Shown piece after piece: positions 58,521-64,000 of a stretch of 64,000 bases of DNA (its first letter is position 1; every line of letters begins with the position of its first letter). The stretch lies in NCBI GenBank assembly GCA_029204225.1, contig MU832025.1:26975-90974 (forward strand), given 5' to 3'. Source of the DNA: Diphasiastrum complanatum. Taxonomy: Eukaryota > Streptophyta > Lycopodiopsida > Lycopodiales > Lycopodiaceae. The position numbers were made by a program, and so were the translations under genes. The notes below the pieces were generated by a model. It had not been told where the DNA came from, ran no database searches, and worked only from the letters and a program-made list of their open reading frames with translations.

Positions 58521-59260
58521 ACTCTTCATAAGAGATTGATACTCAAGATCCATTGCTTGGATCCACTCCTCCTCTTTCCTTGCTTGATCTACACTTGTAG
58601 GCTCATCCAAAGAGGTTAGGAAAGCAACATAATTTTTAGAAACTACTTGCCTATCCTTTTCACATCTCTACCAGCAACCACCATTGTCACTCCTTAAGAA
58701 CTTGATCTTTGTGGAAAATTGGTTCTCCCTTGCATTCTTGAACTTGATAAAGACATCATACACTTCATCCTTGCTCTTTAGTAAATAGATCTAACAAAAT
58801 CTACTAAAATCATCAATGAATATTACATACATCTTAGGTCCACTATTGTTAGTTGTAGTAAATTCATGAATATCTGAATGTACAAGTTGAAAAGGCTTTG
58901 TAGATCTAGATGTAGATCTAGTATAAGGTAGTCTATGTGACTTAGACAAAGCACAAGACTCACAAACATGCTTGATATCACCTAAGAAACTTGGAAGACC
59001 TAACACAACCTTTTTCCTTGACATTATCTCCAATGACTTGAAGTTGAGGTGTCCCATCCTTTTTTGCCAAACTCTTGAGTAGGTATTTGCTCCCTTGCAA
59101 CACATCCAACTTGGTTAGCAATAACACAAGCATCTAGTTTGAACAATTTCCCTTGCCTTTTACCTTTTCCAATCAAGACATCCTTTCTTTTAATCATACA
59201 AGCATCCCCATCAAACTCCACCTTGAGGCCCTTACACTGAGCATTTTACTCACACTAATC
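58521..59260 (-). pseudogene. GAG-pre-integrase and integrase N-terminus (copy 3)
   Basis: The minus strand reads MEFDGDACMIKRKDVLIGKG (59221 on), then WQKRMGHLNFKSLEIM and CESCALSKSHRLPY (the HHCC zinc-binding domain), HSDIHEFTT with the first catalytic Asp, FIDDFSRF and, after a stop, RSDNGG. There it jumps to GRQ/DRQVVSKNYVAFL of the linker: the C-terminal two-thirds of integrase, including the catalytic Glu, are deleted. The RT opening (DEPTSVDQARKEEEWIQAMD) follows at 58610-58540. Confidence 0.8.
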
Positions 59261-59270
59261 AAATTCTTGG

Positions 59271-60118
59271 TCATAGATGGAATAAACAAGACATCCTCCA
59301 AATGAACATTCGTATTTGTTGAAAGATAAATAGGAAGATCACCCTCTTGTCATCTCCATATGCCAACAAAGATGTGAAGTACTCTTTGTGAAAGGTCATG
59401 TGTGAACTTGCTCCACTATCAATCCACCAAGGATCTAGATCTCCATCATTAGCAAGCATACATGAAGACATCACAAAAGAATCATCATTTGCATCTTGAA
59501 CATCCAAACTATCCTCATCAAGAGTAAGATTACCTTGCTTGTCTCCTTGATCTTTCTTATTCTTGTAGCACTCACTTGCAAAGTGTCCTTTGATGCCACA
59601 ATAGAAGCACTTGAGTTTTGATTTATCCTTCTTTTTGTCACTTGAAGAAGAATCCACTTGATCTTGCCCTTGAGACCACTTACTTTTGGCCGTGTAGATC
59701 ACCCTCTTGTCATCTCTATATGCCAACAAAGAAGTGAAGTACTCTTTGTGAAAGGTCATGTGTGATCTTGCTCCATTATCAATCCACCAAGGATCTAGAT
59801 CTCCATCATTAGCAAGCATACATGAAGACATCACAAAAGCATCATCATTTGCATCTTGAACATCCAAACCATCCTCATCAAGAGTAAGATTACCTTGCTT
59901 GTCTCCTTGATCTTTCTTCTTCTTGTAGCACTCACTTGCAAAGTGTCCTTTGATGCCACAATAGAAGCACTTGAGCTTTGATCTATTCTTCTTTTTGCCA
60001 CTTGAAGAAGCATCCACTTGATCTTGCCCTTTAGACCACTTACTTTTCGTTTTGCCCTTGAATTTGCCCTTTGTGAACATAGCATCCTCTTGAAGTGTTG
60101 ATGTAGATCCACCTCTTG
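59271..60118 (-). pseudogene. Duplicated zinc knuckle and protease (copy 3)
   Basis: A continuous minus frame (60080-59271, 269 codons) carries two tandem copies of the same 120-residue unit. Each has a CCHC zinc knuckle (CFYCGIKGHFASECYK), an acidic linker and the aspartic protease site. The first unit reads DPWWIDNGARSHM, with the catalytic triplet altered; the second reads DPWWIDSGASSHM, intact. The repeat is exactly 360 bp (starts near 59337 and 59697 on the plus strand), which keeps the frame open. A knuckle binds element RNA; the protease cleaves the polyprotein. Confidence 0.85.
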
Positions 60119-60119
60119 C

Positions 60120-60683
60120 TTAAAGCCTATATTCTTCATTGATCAAGATCTCTTGAAGACCCATCGAACTTGGCAAAGTCTTTTGAATAGCAATACTTTG
60201 AACAATGTTAGCATGAGCATCAGACAAGCCATTAAGAATCACCTGAACAAGCTCTCCTTCCTTAATGCTTTCATCAATGCAAGACAACTCATCATTCAAT
60301 GCTTTCATCCTCAAAACAAAAGTACTTGGAGTTTCTTCATTCTTTTGAAAACAAGAAAAAATTTGCCTTCTTAGATTCAACACTCTAGAAGTAGACTTGG
60401 ATTCATAAAGCTTCTTCAATGAATCCCAAGCATCCTTAAATGAAGTAGACTTACTAACTTCCTTGAGAAGCTCATTAGGAGCATTCATCTTGATAATGTG
60501 TAGAGCACTTTTGGCCCTCTTATCATACCTCACTTGATCTTGTTGTGTTGTTGGTCTCTCCTCCAAACCTACAACAATATCCAACACATCATTCATCTCA
60601 AGAAGTGATTCCATCCTCACTTTTCACAATGAATAGTTAAGTCTGTCATTGGCTTCCAACATGACTCCAACTGTGGGTGCCAT
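60120..60683 (-). pseudogene. Copia gag (copy 3)
   Basis: From ATG 60683 on the minus strand the frame reads MAPTVGVMLEANDRLNYSL, a TGA where Trp or a sense codon is expected, then VRMESLLEMNDVLDIV, DAWDSLKKLYESKSTSRVLN, NEETPSTFVLRMKALNDELS and GELVQVILNGLSDAH. Apart from the one stop it is full length up to the basic linker before the zinc knuckle. It ends at TAA 60120-60122. Confidence 0.85.
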
Positions 60684-61272
60684 GTAGCAATGACCTGATC
60701 TTCTTCTTCAACCTATTTCAATGCACAAAGCACTCCTTTGAACAACAACAAATGTCTCCAAAAGAAATCACAAAGATCTGAAACTATCTCAACAATTCTC
60801 TTCTAGCACTTGTACTAAGCAAATCAACACATAGAATCATGGAATCCTGATCAACCTATGATCTACCCTCAATCTAATGATTTTTGCCACTTCCTAAGAT
60901 TGGAACACACTCAAATAGATTCCAGCAACCTCACTATCTGGAGATTCAATCAAAATTAGGATTTTGACAAAATCACAAAAAACTGATTTTTCCAAATCTA
61001 CATGCAAATGCTGAAAATCTAATTATGCAATCTAATAGCCACCACTAAGACTTATCTAATAATCCAAAAATTGGCCAAATCCAGTATGTGAATTCAAAAA
61101 TTGAAATTGAACACGTTTAAAAATCTCTTTAGGGTTTTGATCTACAAAAGATCCGATCTACAAAAGCAGAAACTCGATTTTGGTGTAGAATCCCCTCTAG
61201 CATGCTCTAGCCTTGATATCTTCACCAAATTATTGATAGATCTGATTTCCTCCTTCATTACCTGAAACCAAA

Positions 61273-61285
61273 AGCTCTGATACCA
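61273..61285 (-). other. Primer-binding site of copia copy 3
   Basis: AGCTCTGATACCA on the plus strand is the complement of TGGTATCAGAGCT, adjoining the LTR at 61286. Confidence 0.88.
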
Positions 61286-61861
61286 TGTCAAGAATCATTA
61301 AGATTCAATCCACTCAGAAGATCTTTGCCTACAAAGAGAAATACACTACCAATCTCACCAATGTAGAAAAATCAGCATTTATACACAAAACCAAATTATT
61401 GTTGATGTCCACTATATTTCACACGTGTGGATCCAAAAATAACAAATATAGATCATTCTACACATAGAATTGCAAGTAATCACTAGTATAGTGCACCAAT
61501 GGATAGTAGAACCCAAGAGAACCATGTATAAGCATGAAATGAGATCAAGAAGAGAGAAGAATAGTCTCTCCACAAGTTACATCCTTTTATAACAAGTCCA
61601 AATCCTATTTGGCCAGACTTTCTCACCAAAATGCTAACCCTACTATTTTTGGGTCTAGATTCAATGTACCCAACTATTCAAATTTGAATATACTAAAAAT
61701 CACCTCCAAACTTTTCCACACTTTCAAAAAGTTTTTATTTAGCTGAAATTTAGACCAGTGAACTTTAAAAAATTATTCTCTAAGTCTAAAACAAGTTTTG
61801 GCCTCAATATGCCAAATATGAAAATATTGACAAAATGATCAAACAAGTTGAATCTTGCACA
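61286..61861 (-). repeat. 5' LTR of copia copy 3
   Basis: The plus strand begins TGTCAAGAATCATTAAG and ends GAATCTTGCACA. It is 576 bp against 642 for the other LTR, through small deletions near 61400 and at its centre. CACGTG lies near 61426. Confidence 0.85.
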
Positions 61862-62259
61862 GAGAGTCCTTAGTACACGAAACTACGTCTATCATATTCA
61901 AATAGATCAAGGTCTGTCTTACTTGATCATAGTTTCGGAGTCATTGGATCTAAAGGGTTGACTTCATAGCCATGCATAATTTACCTTGTTTATCGGATTT
62001 AGCTTTGCGTAAGCGATGTGAGTACGTTTATTGGAGCGACAAATCGAACAGTGCTACCAGTCACATGAAATATTCAATCTACGAATAAGTTTATCTGCGA
62101 GCATGAATCTATCAGACAATGAAAACATATAAGCATTCAACATACACAACTTGAATTACCGAAACATAGACAGATTAGTCGTGTAGAAAGATACAGTCTG
62201 AATATCGATAGAGGCATTCTTTATGAGACAATACTCTGTAATAACAGAGAGAAAGAACA
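61862..62259. other. Continuation of the interrupted LTR or unassigned sequence
   Basis: This stretch probably continues the minus-strand copia LTR that starts at 56740, but I cannot confirm the outer end. No gene is visible. Confidence 0.3.
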
Positions 62260-62427
62260 ACATGAGATCTCTTTGGGGTTCCATACTCATTGGTGCACTA
62301 TAGTGTTGATATCTTGTCTTTTTGTGTAATGCAATTGTTATATGTTTGTTGGATTCACACGTGAAATATAGGAGCTTATTGGTTTTGACAACAATAGTAC
62401 TTTATCATTCGTATGTCATTTTGTCAA
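62260..62427 (+). repeat. Diverged fragment of the copy 1-type copia LTR
   Basis: GGGGTTCCATACTCATTGGT, GGATTCACACGTGAAATATA and TTGGTTTTGACAACAATAGT follow the order of phrases in the LTR at 7665-8314 (its part 8000-8160), plus orientation. It is cut at 62428 where a gypsy LTR appears to start. Confidence 0.6.
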
Positions 62428-63230
62428 TGTTAGCAATTGTGCTAACATAGAGAAAATAAAAAAAGAAAGAAATAAAACTCTGTGGCATGTGTTTTGTAAG
62501 ACCACGTATGAGTATCTGTCAATAAACTTCAGCCATGGCATGTGTTTTGTAAGTCCATGAGTAGAAGCTTAAATAATAATAAAATAGCTTAAACTTAGAT
62601 TTAGAACTTAGACTTAGGAAACTTAAGATTAGAAATATTTTATCTTAAGTTTTCCTAAGTTAAGAAATTTGAAGTTCTAAATCCTAAGTTAGAAGTTCTA
62701 GAAAGGCTAGAAACAGATTAGTCCCATAAGTTAGTAGACACTTATGGAAGACCCTCCTTGCCATAAAAGGAGAGGTATTTGCATTTTAAACAACACTTTG
62801 TGATTAAGGCAAAATTACTATTGTGATTATCTTGCATTTCATTGTGTTCTCATTGGAAGGTGCATAGCTTGAGGGAAGATGCTCGGGCCTCCTCTTGCCT
62901 CCTTTCATTGGCCTTTAATTGTGGCATGGTTTTAAGTGTTTATTGCTTAATTTAGCCGCAATTCTTATTATCTCCCTTTGGGTGTTACGTAGGATTTAAT
63001 AATCTTGATAGTTGGGTTTGCCTTAGCAAGGAATTTTATTGTTTTCATTAATTAGCTTTATTTCTGTTACGGGCACTAGTGGGCAAGCCTTAGTGTTCTC
63101 ATTCATATTGATTCTTTCCGTATTCTGTTGAAACTTGTTGTAGAAACTAAAAAGTGGACGACTCTCTACATCCCTATATTACACCCGTAAGTAGATCTAG
63201 TCATCGCATAAACTAGAAATACTTCCGACA
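62428..63230 (+). repeat. Ty3/gypsy 5' LTR
   Basis: The right end is firm: ...CTTCCGACA at 63222-63230, one base before a primer site. The proposed start is TGTTAGCA, itself part of a perfect palindrome TGTTAGCAATTGTGCTAACA (62428-62447). Inside are a repeated phrase GGCATGTGTTTTGTAAG (62485 and 62536), a hairpin with 17-base arms (62613-62629 and 62642-62659) and a TATA-like CATAAAAGG near 62763. The left end is less sure than the right. Confidence 0.6.
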
Positions 63231-63231
63231 T

Positions 63232-63246
63232 TGGCGCCATTGTCGC
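63232..63246 (+). other. Ty3/gypsy primer-binding site
   Basis: TGGCGCCATTGTCGC follows the LTR after one base. The TGGCGCC opening is the usual primer site of plant Athila/Tat-type gypsy elements. The exact tRNA was not determined. Confidence 0.75.
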
Positions 63247-64000
63247 TTTTTAAGTATTTTTCACCTAGCTTCTTATCCTTTTTTCTTTTGTTTTATTTGC
63301 TTCCGTGTTGTATGTTTGCTTGTGTGCTTGTCTCTATCTACCAACAAACAACATGTGTCGTCTCTCTAGGTCCTACACGAGCTGTGGAGCAACTTCTCAA
63401 ACCGGGGGGAAGCAACAAAAGAGTCAACTTGGGCATTTTCTTCAAAAGAAGTGACCCAAGTGATCTTTTTCACAACTAGAAAGATATATCAAAATTCATC
63501 AACCTGTCTGCAGCCCTAACAGACCCTGATCTTTCATTTTATCACCTCCACGAATTCTGACCACGGTTTGAGAAAACAGCCTGATATACTGTCAAAATCC
63601 CTTATTTCTCACCCAACTCTTTATTCAAGAATTCATCAGCTTCACTGAGGCTAGATCTCATCAAGGTCAGTCCTCCAACAGCTCCGCAAATTCTATCTCA
63701 GAGATTTTGCCCGTTTACTATCAGAAAATCACATTTTTTTCCATATTTCCTATCTACCAGTCAAACATCTCTGTTAGAATTCGCCATCTAGCCTAAGAAT
63801 TTGTTCTCGAAGAGCACGATTTCCCTGTCCTACCAGTGAATTATGAAACTCCAATTTTTTCCCAGAAAATCTAAAAAAATCACTATTCTGACATTCAGAA
63901 CTCTTTGTCAGAATTTGCGAATATTACAATTAAATTTATCTGTCTCTCCATGATTTCTCAGCCTGTCCGCAAATTCTATCACGACCAGAAAGACTAGTTT
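63247..64000 (+). other. Leader of the gypsy element, gag not reached
   Basis: There are no gag motifs before the window ends. A T/C-rich start is followed by sequence with CCTGTCTGCAG, CAGCCTGTCCGCAAATTC and similar words that recall 5940-6600. The ORF across the primer site has a hydrophobic start from T-rich leader and is not credible. Confidence 0.5.

Larger units (their letters stand above)
56791..61861 (-). mobile_element. Ty1/copia element copy 3, both LTRs, lacks RT
   Basis: This 5.07-kb minus-strand element is flanked by LTRs of the same family as 7665-8314. In minus order it holds LTR, primer site, leader, gag, zinc knuckle and protease (duplicated), GAG-pre-integrase, the first part of integrase, the RT opening, the non-RT module, the end of RNase H, a purine tract and LTR. 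It is inserted in the LTR of the neighbouring minus-strand copia. Flanking 5-mers (GGGAA and GAGAG) do not match. Confidence 0.88.

Noticed and set aside
63231-63479. 82-codon ORF with hydrophobic start
   Set aside because: It begins inside the primer-binding site and covers the T-rich leader.

Overview
The window is nuclear DNA of a land plant with a large, repeat-dense genome. The evidence is a BURP-domain gene with GT-AG introns, Ty1/copia LTRs followed by an initiator-Met-tRNA-type primer site (TGGTATCAGAGC), Ty3/gypsy pol remnants, TNP2-type (CACTA, En/Spm) transposase genes and long CT microsatellites. Base composition is AT-rich throughout. I cannot tell seed plant from fern on sequence alone.

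Only one ordinary host gene is convincing: a secreted BURP-domain protein of the polygalacturonase-beta-subunit-like type (46110-47335, two coding exons), with a TATA box, a G-box and a probable 5'UTR intron upstream. Nearly everything else is mobile DNA in layers.

Layout. 1-2662: 3' half of a Ty3/gypsy element (integrase tail, then a second RNase H, then an intact coiled-coil ORF). 2.7-7.3 kb: non-coding, LTR-like and C/T-rich leader-like DNA. 7.3-13.7 kb: a minus-strand copia gag split by a plus-strand copia element with both LTRs (7665-12017). 13.7-15.9 kb: another copia LTR, primer site and gag. 16.0-17.6 kb: decayed reverse-transcriptase-like ORFs of an element I do not recognise. 17.7-18.1 kb: a long foldback element. 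18.9-23.2 kb: pieces of at least three copia elements. 23.4-40.2 kb: a cluster of at least three TNP2 CACTA copies (A, B, C); copy A lies next to a SET-domain-like gene, and a dense array of GCGACGT/ACGTCGC motifs lies between copies B and C. 40.2-45.3 kb: non-coding DNA with a two-type tandem array and other duplications. 45.6-47.5 kb: the BURP gene. 47.5-51 kb: nothing recognised. 51.0-62.4 kb: copia elements nested in both orientations. 62.4-64.0 kb: 5' LTR, primer site and leader of another Ty3/gypsy element.

The most notable pattern is a copia family present three times (7665-12017, about 52366-54405, 56791-61861). In all three the reverse transcriptase core is absent and the same non-RT segment sits between integrase and RNase H. 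The second is the SET-like ORF beside the TNP2 transposase. No coordinated host pathway is encoded; the elements relate to one another by nesting and by autonomous/non-autonomous dependence.
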